Shown: positions 33,275 through 45,876, counted from the first letter of the stretch. The stretch is 64,000 nt of DNA from Helichrysum umbraculigerum (GCA_949592205.1 CATIUR010000003.1:17563501-17627500), one strand, 5' to 3'. Translations and numbers: made by a program. The notes: generated by a model not told the origin, from the sequence alone.

Positions 33275-34184
33275 TAATAAAACAAATTGAATTTAATTAG
33301 TGGATAATTAATTTGGGAGGGAAGAGGAATCACACTATAATATATAAAAAGTCGATATGAGATCAAAAGACACCTTCGTACAAATAACTTGAATCATTTC
33401 ATACCGCAGATGCATTGATTATAATTATTTATTCGTTCACTATACGGAGTAGCTCATGCGTTAAATTAGTATTATTAACGCATCATTGTGTTTTTGGCTA
33501 ATAGATTTTCTTACATATGTCATAATATAAATCTAAATATACCACTATAATCAGTTTATTTTTATCTACATTTTGATATAAAAAAAGTTGATTTCGAGAT
33601 TAATAAAATGATTTCGTTAAATACATAACATATGACGATAAAATTTATGTCAAAATGTAGATAATATTACACTGATCATGAATATATATATTCAGAATTA
33701 TTTTAAACATTGTAGGGAAAAAATTATTAAAGAAAAATGAAATACTACATTAATTAAATAGAAAAATATAATAATACTATATTCTTGTAGAGAAATACTA
33801 CATTATTATATTCTCTAGAATGTATTTTGAAACCTTCACATGGTGATATTGTGTGTTTACCAAACATCTGAAGGGTCCACATGATAAAAAGGTGGTAAGA
33901 TCATTTTATGTGGTGTTGAGCGGTGTGCACGTCGAGCGATATGGCAGGTAATAAACATCTTTTTCATAAAATAATTTTTATTTGCTTTGGGAACTAAAAT
34001 AAGTCAATTCTTAATTAATATTTTAAACACAAAGTTGATAGCTACCTATATAGTATTTAAAATTGCGATCGCAAATTTGGTTCAGGCGGAGGTAAATCGC
34101 AAATCCTCGATTTGCGATTTGCGAGGGCATAGGTTCTCGACAACGACTCATTCAGTTGTACGGGTCGCAAAAGCAGAACACAGG

Positions 34185-34212
34185 ATCGCAAAAGCAAATT
34201 TGCTTTTGCGAT
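34185..34212. repeat. perfect 28-bp palindrome (right arm)
   Basis: Identical to 32628-32655. Conservation in both arms, while surrounding sequence has diverged, makes it a candidate functional site such as a transposase-binding site. Confidence 0.95.
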
Positions 34213-34312
34213 TTCGAGGGGTATATTGTCAAAAAATTTTTCCGAAGGGCATATCCATATATGCTTTAAAAAAAAGTTGTATTTTTATTAATTTCCCTAT
34301 ATACATAGGCCA

Positions 34313-34559
34313 TCTAATTTTAAAACTCAAACTATTATTAAGTTATTGAATATGTAATCGTGTCAAAATATTAGTTAATTAGGATGGGAAGATAAAATAT
34401 GTAATCACATGATAATCGACGTCTTTAATTTCAAAATAAAGAAATATACATGGGTTATAAAAAATATCCGAATAATTAAAGTTATACATTATAATAGTAT
34501 TTCATAAATATTATTTATATGATTACGTAGATTATTTAATATAACTTAAGTTTAGATTA
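34313..34559. other. intergenic, AT-rich, nothing recognised
   Basis: Short AT-rich gap between the fold-back element and the Harbinger element, with no open frame. Confidence 0.5.
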
Positions 34560-34562
34560 TAA

Positions 34563-36687
34563 GGCTCTTCCCAACGCGAGTCGTCGACTATCGTCGGCTA
34601 CGAACCGACAGGGATGGCACCGACTCGTCGGTGGCCATCGTCGGTTTTCCCCATCGGTTTACCGAAGGGATCCATCGCTTTGTGTGGGACCCATTTACTT
34701 GTTTTTTTTTTTTGTGATGTTACCGTTTGAATAAAAAAAAATTTTAAAAATATCCGTTGCCAAGGAGCGTCCCCCATTTAAATTTTTTTTTTTTTTTAAA
34801 ACTTTCCACTTTTACCTATAAATATACTTACATACTACACTCATTTTCACACAACAATTTATACAACAAACTCTCAATTCCACCAACTCTTTCACACAAC
34901 CATCCTCACCACTTCTTTACATTTCAAAAACCACACTTTTTATCTCAAAACCTCTCTCAAAAAAATGTCCAAAAATAACAAATCAAAATCTAAAAATAAA
35001 AAAAGAGATCAACAAAATATTGCCAAAGATATGTGGCAAAATTTGTTGAATACCCCGTTACCAAACCCAACCTCACCAACCACTCAAGCTTCCGGATCTT
35101 CGTCTCAACCTACCGGGTTTGCCAACTTACCACCTATTGCAAGCCCGTTCACCCTTGATCCGCACGACCCGAGGAATAATTATGCATTCCAAGGGTGGTA
35201 CACAAACACACAATGCTCACCACCACAATCACAATTCCCCCACCAAACACAATGGTCACAACCACAGTGGCATCAAAACACACAATGGTCACAACCACAA
35301 TGGTCACCACAACACCCACAGTTTTCTCCAACCTCATCCAACCCCAATCACCAACAAATGAATTTCACTGTACCACAAACTTTGGAAGAAAGCTCCGACA
35401 AGGCGAACCCGAAACCCGAACCCGAATCCGAAGCCCAAAACGACAAGAAAAAAGGGTAAACGGGTTCAAAAGGTTCAAAGGGCTAAACGGGCTCAAACAC
35501 GTTGGACGGACGAGGATGCTAGGATTTTAGCGGAGCGGTGGATACATTGTTCCGAAAACGGTGTCCAAGGAAAAAATCAATCAAACGACTCCTTTTGGGC
35601 TAAAGTGATGCAAGGTTACAATTCTTGTGTCTCAACAAACCGTAACCTTAATCAACTTTCTGACAAATGGAACAAGATTTCTCACGACTCAAAAGCATTC
35701 CAAGCTCTCTAGAAACACTACAAAGAAATTTGCCCACAAAGCGGTGCCGACGAAAACGACGTTATGAATGCTACTCGAAAAGCATTCCGGCAACAAGTTG
35801 GGCGTGCATTCATTTACGAGTCATCTTGGAATGTTCTTAAACATTTTCCAAAATTCTTTACCGAGCCGGGCGTAATGGCCAACGAAGATTCTTTCCAACA
35901 ATTTGTCACCGATCTGGACGCGGATGAACAACCGACTGCAACGGCTCTTGATGCGAACATGAAACGGTTGTTCCAAAACGACTACATCCGCCGTCCTCCG
36001 GGCCGAAAGGCGGCAAAAAGTACTGGCTCAAGCTCCGCCGGTTCGTCTTCACGAAGTGTTCAATCTGAAAAAATGGATACACTTGAAGCATTCAGGCAAA
36101 CCGCTCTCGCGCAACAGGAAGCAATCAATGAAAAAAGCCGCCTACAAAGCTTTGAGTTTTTTGTGTAAAAAACTTCCGAAAAAAGCGTCTAAGAAAGAAA
36201 TTAAAATGCTAAAAAACGCGATGAAAGAAGTCGTGACACTCTACCAAGACAAATATGGCAACAACGAATCGGACGAAGACGAGCAAGAAAACGTGAACGA
36301 AACCGACGAGTCGAGCTCCGATTAGATTACTTTATAATTCTAGTATTTTCTCAATTATCGTACTTTTTAATTTTTAGGATTTCTCGTAATTTTTATTTTC
36401 TTAGGAAATGTATTTTTTATTTTTAAGTTTATTTTTCTTTGAATTTTTTAGGAATTGTTGTAATATTTATTTTCAATGAAATGTGTTTTATTTAAGTTAT
36501 ATTGTGTTTTATTTAAATAATTGTATTTTAGTTAATAAAAAAATGGTCAGTGGGTCCCAGAAAAATGAAGTGATGGAGCAGGGATGGGAGGGGTCTGTCA
36601 TTTTCAGTCAATTTTTTGAAAAATCTGACGTGGCGCTGACGTGGCTCTGTCAGTTTCAGTCAGTTAGTTTTTGGGTTGAGAATGGCC
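34563..36687 (+). mobile_element. PIF/Harbinger derivative carrying ORF1 only (2.1 kb)
   Basis: The ends are inverted: GGCTCTTCCCAAC at the left and, read on the other strand, GGCCATTCTCAAC at the right (10 of 13 match). It is flanked by TAA on both sides (34560-34562, 36688-36690), the 3-bp duplication of this superfamily. The interior holds only the Myb/SANT-type ORF1. The DDE transposase ORF of autonomous Harbinger elements is absent. Confidence 0.8.
34965..36325 (+). pseudogene. Harbinger ORF1 (Myb/SANT-like DNA-binding protein), broken
   Basis: The start at 34965 opens a 164-codon frame: a basic N-terminus, then a Pro/Gln/Trp/His-rich region with SQPQW repeats. The frame is lost near 35450. 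The next frame, from about 35500, encodes the SANT-like helix-turn-helix domain (RWTDEDARILAERWI, FWAKVMQGYNS, LSDKWNKISHD), breaks at TAG 35710-35712, continues from 35764 through a Ser-rich linker, and shifts again near 36163 into a Lys-rich tail ending in acidic residues at 36325. In plants these proteins are often annotated 'glutathione S-transferase T3-like' or 'NAM-associated'. Two frameshifts and one stop mean it is not functional. Confidence 0.8.
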
Positions 36688-36690
36688 TAA

Positions 36691-38183
36691 ATAATAAATT
36701 GGGGTTTTGTTTTCAAAATTAAGTAAAATATAGGGACTTAATTGTTCAATTGAACTTAAATTTTGAATGATGATGTCACAAAGATGTTTCCTATATATAA
36801 TTTAAGAAGATTGGGTTTTGCTAAGTTAATTTGAGACATGGATAAAGGATTTTACCAAAATTCAGGGGTCAAAATAAAGTTAAGGGTAGACAAATAGTTG
36901 GTTATAGTTATAGTACAAGAGTTTTTCTTATTATAATCATCAACGAGTTTACATATACTGAACGATTACAACAAAATTTGGCTTTGCAACACACACGTAC
37001 TACCTAGATTTTGCAAAGACTAACCACACAATGAAGCAAACACAACTATATATACTGCTTGTCAAATACACATATGCGTATTTGATTAAGTACGCACATG
37101 CGCACTAAATCAAATGCGCATATACACAAATACGCATAGCAGTTTACAATACAATCTAAGTATAAAACTATACAATAAACCAAAATACAATATCATGATA
37201 TAGATCCAAGATGCTTGACATAGTCTTGTACCAACAAAAATTGAAGAAGCAAGTGAAACACATTTCATTAACTAAACCCTTATTTCCACGTCATCATTCC
37301 TTTTTTGACTAAACCATTATTTCCATCAAATATATTTACCAAAGCATTAAATCTCTATAAATATATCCTTACATAATAAAATAAAATATTTTTTCCATCC
37401 TTTCTATCTTAACCATCATATCTATGCTTTTACATATCATTATTTATTTATTTTAGTCAATATCTCTTTAACAATACTTACACTAGGCTCAAAAACGTAC
37501 CTAAATTAGTAACCATAAGCAGAAAAAACAACTTTGAATATAATAAGAATTCATGAACTAGATTATTTAACTTAGTGAAATATCAATAACAACACTTCAT
37601 ATGAGTATACAATATCTATAACATTCTCTACTCTAAAAGCAACAAAACTACAACAACCAATAAAATCCACAAGCAAGCATGCACATCACATTACTTCAAA
37701 CAAGGTTATTAAATTGCTCCCAAAAGATTTTAAGTGCTCTCAAAATATTCAATAAGTTACTCTTTGACAAATTAACTATTCCAAAAAATAATCAACAACA
37801 TAATTGATTCAAATCATATTTAGCAAACTCGGAATTCTTTCATTGTTGCTCCAAAAATAGGTTCAATACAATCTGGTAAATTGCTCAAACAACCTTTTCA
37901 TAAAGAAGATCAATGGTTTAAGAAGATAAAATAGAGTTATATGAATGATAACATCCACGTACGACTCCGTGAGAAGCGCGGCAAATGAAACAAGGTTATA
38001 CTGAGAACAAGGTATAAGGAAACCTTAAAATAAAGAAACCAACTCGCAATAGTCATCTTAATTGTTGCAACATATACGCTAAGGATTCAGTATATGGCAC
38101 GGAGGTGACGAGAAAGGATATAGAAGTAAGACTCCTATGGCCTTTGAATGTTGTAGTTACTATTTTTTACATAGTAATGATAT
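36691..38183. other. 1.5 kb AT-rich intergenic sequence
   Basis: No convincing gene. A weak inverted arrangement around 37048-37145 (ACTGCT...GCATATGCG-like words and AGCAGT) may be a small decayed hairpin element. A 5-bp AAAAA at 38184-38188 is the left target duplication of element C. Confidence 0.5.
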
Positions 38184-38188
38184 AAAAA

Positions 38189-40237
38189 TGTAACACCCAC
38201 ATTAAGGGTCTAGTGGCATTTTGGTAATTTTCTGACTCTAGATTGATTGTTTAATGTGTTAGGAAATTTATTTGTGTACTTTATTAAGTTTATTGTGAAT
38301 GATTAGTCAAAAAGTCAAATGACTTATTGTGACTAGTAAATTGTTGATTGTTATAACTTTATATAGTTGAAAGTAAAATAAAAGTTTTGGAATCGCAAAT
38401 GGTTTTTAGATTCAAGACAATAAGTTTAGAAGGGGACTAATTAAATGGGATACTGGGTCGGTTAAGTGGGAGCCGACCTATTCTTTCTTTTTGTTGCTTC
38501 CACACATAGAAATAAGAGACAGAGTTGTTGAGTAAGGAGAAACAAAACAAGAAACCAAAAATTTATTCCAATCCTTGAATTCAATCTATGAATTCTATCT
38601 TCTTTTTGAATAAGCATCATCTCTATTTCCTTCCTAGCTTGTAAGTGTTATGGTTTATTTATAATTTTATTTGGGTTTTGATTGAATTAGGTGGATTAGT
38701 GAGGAATATGTGAAATTGAGACTAGAGAGATTGCTATATGATGTTATTTATGTTAGTTACTACTAGTGATGAATTTGTAGTGATTAAAAACTGAGTTATG
38801 ATAGTTTTGTGAAATTCTTGGGTATGGTTTTGAAGCTGTTACATGTTGCTGGTAAAGGGGTTGAGTACCCAGCGGGTAAGAACGTTTTGGGTAGTTACCC
38901 GGCTGGTAACATAACTACCCGGTGAGTAAATGGATTTGATGGGAACCCGGCTGTTTAAATGCTAACCCGGCTGGTACTCTAAGTTTAAAATGAGAGATGC
39001 ATTCTGTTACCACGAAATTTAAATCACCCGGCTTGTACGTGGTTTACCCGGCTGTTTGTCTGTTCTACCCGGCGGGTACTCCATTGTTTTCAGGATTTTG
39101 AATGATTAACTTATGTTATGTAGTGACTTTTGTTTAACTTAATTACTTGTATTCTTGTTTAGATATTTGAATTAAGTTATAAAACTAAAGTTTACATGAT
39201 GAGTTGGTCAGCAGTATTAACCAATTAATTGACTGAGTTATTATAACTAGTAACTGTTTAGTATTTTGATACTATGTGTTGAGACATGTTATATGATTAT
39301 AAAATGAGTTATCAGTTATGGGACGAGTTACTATCTCATTGTTTAATTGTATTCTCAGATACGGAGAAGGCTCAGTAATATTAGACTTCTAAGCTTGCGG
39401 CTGAGGTAACGGTGAGTGGATCTATAATCCTCAGTGTGATTTAGTTGTAACAGGTTTGGTTACAATGGGTAAATGTGGTTTTACTGTTTATAGACTGTTT
39501 AGTCTGACATGATTCCATGACGATTATGGATTATGTGATTATGTGATACGTGGCCATTGGGCATTATGTTATTTGGAGGTCAACGTTTGGGTTGGGCTTT
39601 GTTGTTATTGTTGGGCACGTCAGGGGTTCCTTGTACACATAGTTAATAGTAACCTGTGTCATGTAAAGATAACAACAAGCTATTATTTAACGGCTGTATT
39701 GGCCTGCAGTTGGTTTTAAGTGTTATTGGCTGAAGGTTTCCCAAGAACCACCGATCCTCTATGATATTATTTGTGTGTTCTTGGCTGAAGGTTTTCCCAG
39801 GAACCATAAATTCTCTGTGGTATTATGTGTTTACGAGGCTTTTGCTGTAAATAGTGTTGTTATATGTTTACGATGCTTTGCTGTAAACAAGGTTGTTATG
39901 CTAAGTTGGGCTATTGGTTATTTATTCACTCACTTAGATTTATGCTAATCCCACCACCCTACTTCTTGCAGGCTATGATTTTGATATAACGGGTTGGGCA
40001 AGAAGCTTTGACTTGAAGGAATGTTTGACTACCTGTTTACTCTGATAATTGTTTTGGAATGAGTTACTTTGTATTTTGGGATTAAATAACACCCAACTCA
40101 GATATACTATGGTTTTGAAATAGTATGACTTGTTTACATAATATGTAATGTTTAATTGACATGGTATGTTTTGGACGTGCGCTTCCGAGGTATTATATGT
40201 ATTTAAAAAAAATGGTACTAGAATATGGGGTGTTATA
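38189..40237 (+). repeat. 5' LTR of element C
   Basis: Begins TGTAACACCC and ends GGTGTTATA. It includes a leader-like stretch (about 38490-38600), the ACCCGGC motif array (38863-39082), and short duplications such as TTCTTGGCTGAAGGTTT at about 39730 and 39778 and TGTTTACGA(T/G)GCTTTTGCTGTAAA at 39829 and 39868. Confidence 0.88.
38863..39082 (+). repeat. ACCCGGC motif array in LTR C (5' copy)
   Basis: Six exact ACCCGGC copies plus ACCCGGT and ACCCAGC variants lie in 220 bases, often extended to TACCCGGCGGGTA, a near-palindrome. The 3' LTR version (about 43396-43655) has seven exact copies and additional units, so unit number changes between LTRs of one element. Confidence 0.82.
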
Positions 40238-40240
40238 AGT

Positions 40241-40252
40241 TGGTATCAGAGC
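40241..40252 (+). other. primer-binding site of element C (tRNA-iMet)
   Basis: TGGTATCAGAGC begins three bases after the 5' LTR, identical to the site in element B. Confidence 0.9.
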
Positions 40253-41590
40253 ATATATTTGAGTGAATTGGACATTAATAAGGTGTTCAATCCCAAATCT
40301 GAACTTGGGTTAAGTCAAACATTCCAGGGTGTGGGATTTGGTTATTGTATGGGAATTGGTTAGTGTGTTATCTGCTAACAGTTAAGAACTTGTGAGATGT
40401 TGTTTTTGATATAGAGATGGCAAGGCATGAGTACTGACTAGTACTCTCAGCAATATTTTTATATCAGATGGTTTAAGAGAATCAGGTAATCCACGATAAG
40501 CTTTCCTGGATTTACATTCACTTGAATTGCTTACTTTACTATGATGATTAGTAGTAAAGTTGATTTGGGTCAGACTGATATGATTCCCCAGTTATGAGTC
40601 AATTGATGAGTATTACATGTTGATGTAATGATAGAAATATTAAATGAGACGTTTAACGTCATGGGTAGTTCTGAATGAACTCGAAAATGTGGAATATGTG
40701 TTGAACTAAGTAGATAAAGTGTTGACTAAGGGTTAACAGTAGTGCTGTTTGAACTTAAAGGTGTCTATAATATTGATTATAGTATGTTGAATGCAAGGTG
40801 CGGTTATAATTCCTTACTAATGAATTATGTGGTATTTGACTAAGGGATAATTGCTTCATTGGGAAAATATGTGGTTAGAGAATATGTTTTGACTTTGGTC
40901 AAACTAATAAATGAAACTAATATGTGGCTAGTAAAGATATTTTGACTATGGTCAAATAGGGGGATGAAACATAGGTGGATATGTTTATGAAATATGTAGA
41001 CTGTGATGTTGTTCCTATTTGATTAAGGAAGAGGTAGGTCTTCTTGGTCAAATGTAAACTGTTAAATAATGACATGATTTTATATGTTATTATTATGTGA
41101 CTAGTTGTTATGTAATCAGAGGTAAGTAGGAATGCCTAAAATATGATGTTAATTTGTATGTGAAATAACTACATATGTAAATTTGATTATATATGTCGTA
41201 GGTTGATTAGTAAGTATGTATCTGTTGTTAAGAAGTTAATAAGCAATTTCAAATTGTTTTTGAACCATAAAGTTATGTGGTATGTGTTTAAGTGAAAAGA
41301 ACTCACATTGATGATTGATGATATGAAGTAACCTGAGAAGGAAGTGTGAAAAATATAATCCAGCAACGCCTGATCACCACTATTACATTATGCTATGTCA
41401 CATGAACTTGTTGAGGTTACCAAGTATCAAAGAAATTTAATGTGATTGTGGGAAATTAGGTATGAAACTGGGCTAAACTAATTAACCATTGTTTCAGTGT
41501 GAAAGAGGTCATTTGGTAAGATTGTGATACTTAATGACTTTAAAATTGTAAGGGTATATGATACTTGTTAGTGTTGGAAGTTGTGATGAT

Positions 41591-41629
<39 letters not shown>

Positions 41630-43280
41630 CAAGTTGGGTTTTGTTGAGAATGTGGTTGTTTGATTAATAAGGTTGGATTACCCATTAGTGGGTCATATAG
41701 TGTCCAAACGGATTACTATTGTGTGTATGGCTTGTGTTGAGCTGAGGTTGAGACATACTGATTCTGTCATTATAAAAGAGACGTTGGTATTATTGAATAC
41801 CTTGATTAAAAAGTTTATGTTTGAGGTTAAACTTAAAATATGAATTGTGTATATGATGATGTGTTGGTTTCATTATGGTTAAATGGGTCAATTGTATTGT
41901 TGAATATGTTTATGAAAAAGAATATGAATTGAAGTCAAATATATTAATATAGTATTAATATTGTGATATGTTGAACTTGAAAGTCAACTGAGAATAAAGA
42001 GTCTTGTGTATGGTTATGGAAAGGGTATGAAATCATTTAATTATGATTGGCCTAGTTTTGGGTCAAACTTGAGTAAAGTGGTTATGAATTTTATTGATTG
42101 GGTGGTTGACTTTGAAGTTGACAAATAGTCAACGGTGTTGAAATAGTCAACTATGGGCGAGGTTTAGTAGTGTTTTGTTTGAAATGTTGTTGAATACTTA
42201 ACAGGTTAAATAGTGTCAGAACGGGTCATTGATGACCTAAATGAGTTGAATGATTTGTCAAAAGGTTACGGAACCTTGGTTAATTACTTTAAGTTGTCTT
42301 AGTGTTGATAGTGTGGGTAAAAGGTTGAAACTCATGAACATGCGGTTTGTGATATGAGTTGTTAACCAAAAGTATTTAAAAGGGGGTGACATTGAATCAC
42401 ATGTTTAAATCACATGATTTTATTAAAATTGAAAAGTGTAAAAAAAGGGGAAAACCTTTATTATGGAATAATGAGGATGTCTGTGAATCTTCGTGTCTTA
42501 AATGTTACCGAGTCACAGCTTATGCGTGTGTAAAGTTCATATGTTAAAATTGTTTTGGTAGGCCTATACAGGTATGTAGTCACCAAGCGATTTGTATAGA
42601 ATCGCCACGTGACTTCATTTGGATGGTGACGCGATTTTAGGATAATCGCAACGTGTTTTAGATGGTTGTTAGAATATTGATTTCGGTTTTCTTATAGATT
42701 GGTTCACATCTTGTATATCTTTTTGTATTAAAACTGAATTGTACAGAAATTTTGTACGAGTCTCATTGTTAAATCAATGATTAAAGGAATATGGTTTGTT
42801 AAAAGAAATTTAACATGAATTTTAGTGAGAGAGAAACTGAAATGTCATAAAAAGATAATTATGATATAATGAGATATATAGAGTTTGTTGACTTGTAGTT
42901 GATTCCAATACCTATTGGTATGGATATGTGTTTACTGGTTTATGATGATAAAGGCTTAGTAAAGGCTTTGGCTGTCCGAATAGCCTATTTTAGAGAATTA
43001 ATTCGAAACGGTTCGGATAAGAAAGGTGAAATACTGTGAAAGTAATAGTTGAAATTATGGAAATGATGATTATGTTTTCATTATTAGAAAGTATGCGAAA
43101 TTAGGTATATTGTTGTATACTTAATGAGTGGATGAAATGATAAATTGCAACTAGAATAGAGTTACAATGTGGAATAAGCTAATATAGAGGTCAATTAAAT
43201 GGGATTATGGGGTTGTAGTACTTGTACTGATTTAGCAGAGTACTAATTGATTTTAAAAACTGTTACAGGATTGTGGGATT
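40253..43280 (+). other. non-coding interior of element C
   Basis: Three kilobases of AT-rich sequence with no frame above about 70 codons. It includes a TA microsatellite (41594-41638) and a short patch of GCGATT/AATCGC words (42575-42655) reminiscent of the LTR motif arrays. It may be a large non-autonomous derivative or an eroded interior. Confidence 0.55.
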
Positions 43281-44457
43281 ATGTTACTTACTACTAGTAA
43301 TGAATTTGTAGTGATTAAAAACTGAGTTATGATAGTTTAGTGAAATTCTCGAGTATGGTTTTGAAGCTGTTACAGGTTGCTGGTAAAGGGGTTGAGTACC
43401 CGGCGGGTACTATCCTTACCCGGTGGGTAAGAACGTTTTGGGTAGTTACCCGGCTGGTAACATAACTACCCGGCGGGTAAATGGATTTGATGGGAACCCG
43501 GCTGTTTAAATGCTAACCCTTTTGATACTCTAAGTTTAAAATGAGAGATGCATTTTGTTACCACGAAATTTAAATCACCCGGCTTGTACATGGTTTACCC
43601 GGCTGTTTGTCCGTTCTACCCGACGGGTAGAAAGGGTACCCGGCGGGTACTCCATTGTTTTCAGGATTTTGAATGATTAACTTATGTCATGTAGTGACTT
43701 TTGTTTAACTTAATTACTTGTATTCTTGTTTAGATATTTGAATTAAGTTATAAAACTAAAGTTTACATGATGAGTTGGTCAGCAGTATTAACCAATGAAT
43801 TGACTGAGTTATTATAACTAGTAACTGTTTAGTATTTTGATACTATATGTTGAGACATGTTATATGATTATAAAATGAGTTATCAGTTATGGGACGAGTT
43901 ACTAACTCATTGTTTAATTGTATTCTTAAATACGGAGAAGGCTCAGTAATATTAGACTTCTGAGCTTGCGGCTGAGGTAACGGTGAGTGGATCTGTAATC
44001 CTCGGTGTGATTTAGTTGTAACAGGTTTGGTTACAACGGGTAAACGTAGTTTTACTGTTTATAGACTGTTTAGTCTGACATGATTCCATGACGATTATGG
44101 ATTATGTGATTATGTGATACGTGGCCATTGGGCATTATGTTATCTGGAGGTTAACGTTTGGGTTGGGCTTTGTTGTTATTGTTGGGCACGTCAGGGGTTC
44201 CTTGTACACATAGTTAATAGTAACCTGTGTCGTGTGAAGATAACAACAAGCTATCGGTTAACGGCTGTATTGGCCTGCAGTTGGTTTTGAAGTGTTCTTG
44301 GCTGAAGGTTTCCCCAAGAATCACCGATCCTCTGTGATATTATTTGTGTGTTCTTGGCTAAAGGTTTCCCCAAGAACCATAAATTCTCTGTGGTATTATG
44401 TGTTTACGATGCTTTTGCTGTAAACAGGGTTGTTATATGTTTACGATGCTTTGCTGT
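43281..44457 (+). repeat. 3' LTR of element C, first part
   Basis: Matches 38750-39893 of the 5' LTR with scattered differences, including extra ACCCGGC units. It begins 560 bases into the LTR and is interrupted at 44457 by the solo Copia LTR. Confidence 0.88.
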
Positions 44458-45516
44458 TGAGAGTCACGTAATTCACTATTGTTTAGTGAATTGGAATCGC
44501 AAAGTTTAAAGTTTAATTGTAGAAGGGGGGTTGAATACAATTTAAAACTATTTCAGATTTTAGCTAAGTTAATTGATGAGTTATAAATTGATTCACAGAA
44601 ACAGAGTATAAACAATAGCAACAGAGTATAACAGATTATAGATATGACAATATCAAAGTAACAAAGTAATGATAGCTAAAATGATGAATTATATTGATCA
44701 TACAATTCACAAGTGTTGAATGCGGAATGGATTAACCAAAATTAATCCAATTCAAACACTTAGCTAATCTATTACAAATGAGATGAACAGCAGTGGACAA
44801 ACACGTTGACTGTTCACTCGCTGGATCGTTAATACGTACTCTAGACAAACTAATCACTGACACACAAGTGATAAGTACGATTGAACGACTAGCCTCTACA
44901 GTACAGAACACTGAACTATTTATACTACAAGAGTTCCTAAAATATCGCCTATAAAATAGGATCTTGGAATGACATGTGTCTCTGCTTGATTGGTTTGATC
45001 TCTGATGAACCGACATTCTGCGGGTCCCAATTCTGTTACCGCAAATATCTCGTTACCTTAAAACCAATCAATTGCTGCCACGTAATCTTTCGAACATACT
45101 TCAAGTTGGAACACTCTTGCTGATGTATAGATAAGTACAGTACTTTCTGTACTTAATGATTGAGAGGCTTTATTGAATAGTCCCTGAAGGTGCAGTAATT
45201 CTCCTCACTCACTGCGAGCTAACATACTCTTGTAGAATGACTTGAACTAGAGATCTTCAGTGACTAGCTGTTATTCTGGCAGTGACTTTTGCCTTTATTG
45301 ATTAGAAGTAAAGCTCTCGCTGACGTTGATCAGCGACACACCAAGTTGAGCTTTAATCTTCCTCATCATATCAAGCAGAATGAATGACGCTCAGCGAAAC
45401 CTATCATCAGCAACAGCAGCTTCGATACAATTCATTAATTTCTTCATCGAGTAGTGAACAGTTGAGTTGGTCAGTGACCAGCGACTTCATCATGGTCAGC
45501 GACCAGTGACTCAACA
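44458..45516 (-). mobile_element. solo Copia LTR of the element D family
   Basis: Read on the minus strand it starts TGTTGAGTCACTGG and ends GACTCTCA. It is flanked by the 5-bp duplication GCTGT (44453-44457, 45517-45521). It matches the LTR at 49510-50511 along its length (GTTTAATTGTAGAAGGGGG, CGACATTCTGCGGG). No internal sequence is present, so it was left by recombination between LTRs. It splits the 3' LTR of element C. The minus-strand open frame at 44732-45016 is not a gene. Confidence 0.92.
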
Positions 45517-45521
45517 GCTGT

Positions 45522-45871
45522 AAACAAGGTTGTTATGCTAAGTTGGGATGTTGGTTATTTATTCACTCACTTAGCTTTATGCTAATCCCACCACCCTACT
45601 TCTTGCAGGTTATGATTTTGATATAACGGGATGGGCAAGAAGCTTTGACTTGAAGGAATGTTTGACTACCTGTTTACTCTGATAATTGTTTTGGAATCAG
45701 TTACTTTGTATTTTGGGATTAAATAACACCCAACTCAGATATACTATGGTTTTGAAATAGTATGACTTGTTTACATAATATGTAATGTAAATTGACATGG
45801 TATGTTTTGGACGTGCGCTTCCGAGGTATTATATGTATTAAAAAAATGGTACTAGAATATCTGGTGTTATA
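45522..45871 (+). repeat. 3' LTR of element C, last part
   Basis: Continues the LTR after the solo LTR and matches 39889-40237, ending CTGGTGTTATA. The end carries a change (CTGG for GGGG). Confidence 0.88.
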
Positions 45872-45876
45872 AAAAA

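Larger units (their letters stand above)
32530..34312. mobile_element. fold-back DNA element with long inverted ends (about 1.8 kb)
   Basis: The outer 700-800 bases at each side are imperfect inverted copies. They share GACAATATACCCC(T/C)GAAATCGC near the edges, AAATCGCAAATC-type blocks, GGACCC/GGGTCC near 32840 and 33870, and the inner CACAATAATGCATTAA segment. The unique centre is about 33300-33440. Both arms hold the same perfect 28-bp palindrome (32628-32655, 34185-34212). The left inner arm has an 81-bp tandem duplication (33113-33193, 33194-33274). No transposase. Exact ends and target duplication are not resolved; a MULE-like or other fold-back class is possible. Confidence 0.7.
38189..45871 (+). 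mobile_element. LTR retrotransposon C, non-coding, with truncated 3' LTR
   Basis: The 5' LTR (38189-40237) is followed by an initiator-methionine primer site (40241-40252). A second LTR copy ends at 45871. The same 5 bases, AAAAA, flank both ends (38184-38188, 45872-45876), though a homopolymer is weak evidence. Internal sequence 40253-43280 has no gag or pol frame. The 3' LTR lacks its first 560 bases and there is no polypurine tract before it, so an internal deletion removed both. A solo Copia LTR sits inside it. The TGTAACACC start and GGTGTTATA end resemble the Ty3 LTRs here. Confidence 0.85.

Noticed and set aside
35119..35530. His/Asn/Thr-rich frames overlapping Harbinger ORF1
   Set aside because: Alternative frames of the CACAATGGTCAC repeat in ORF1.
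37048..37145. GCATATGCG-rich imperfect hairpin in AT-rich DNA
   Set aside because: Short, imperfect, without target duplication; not enough to call an element.
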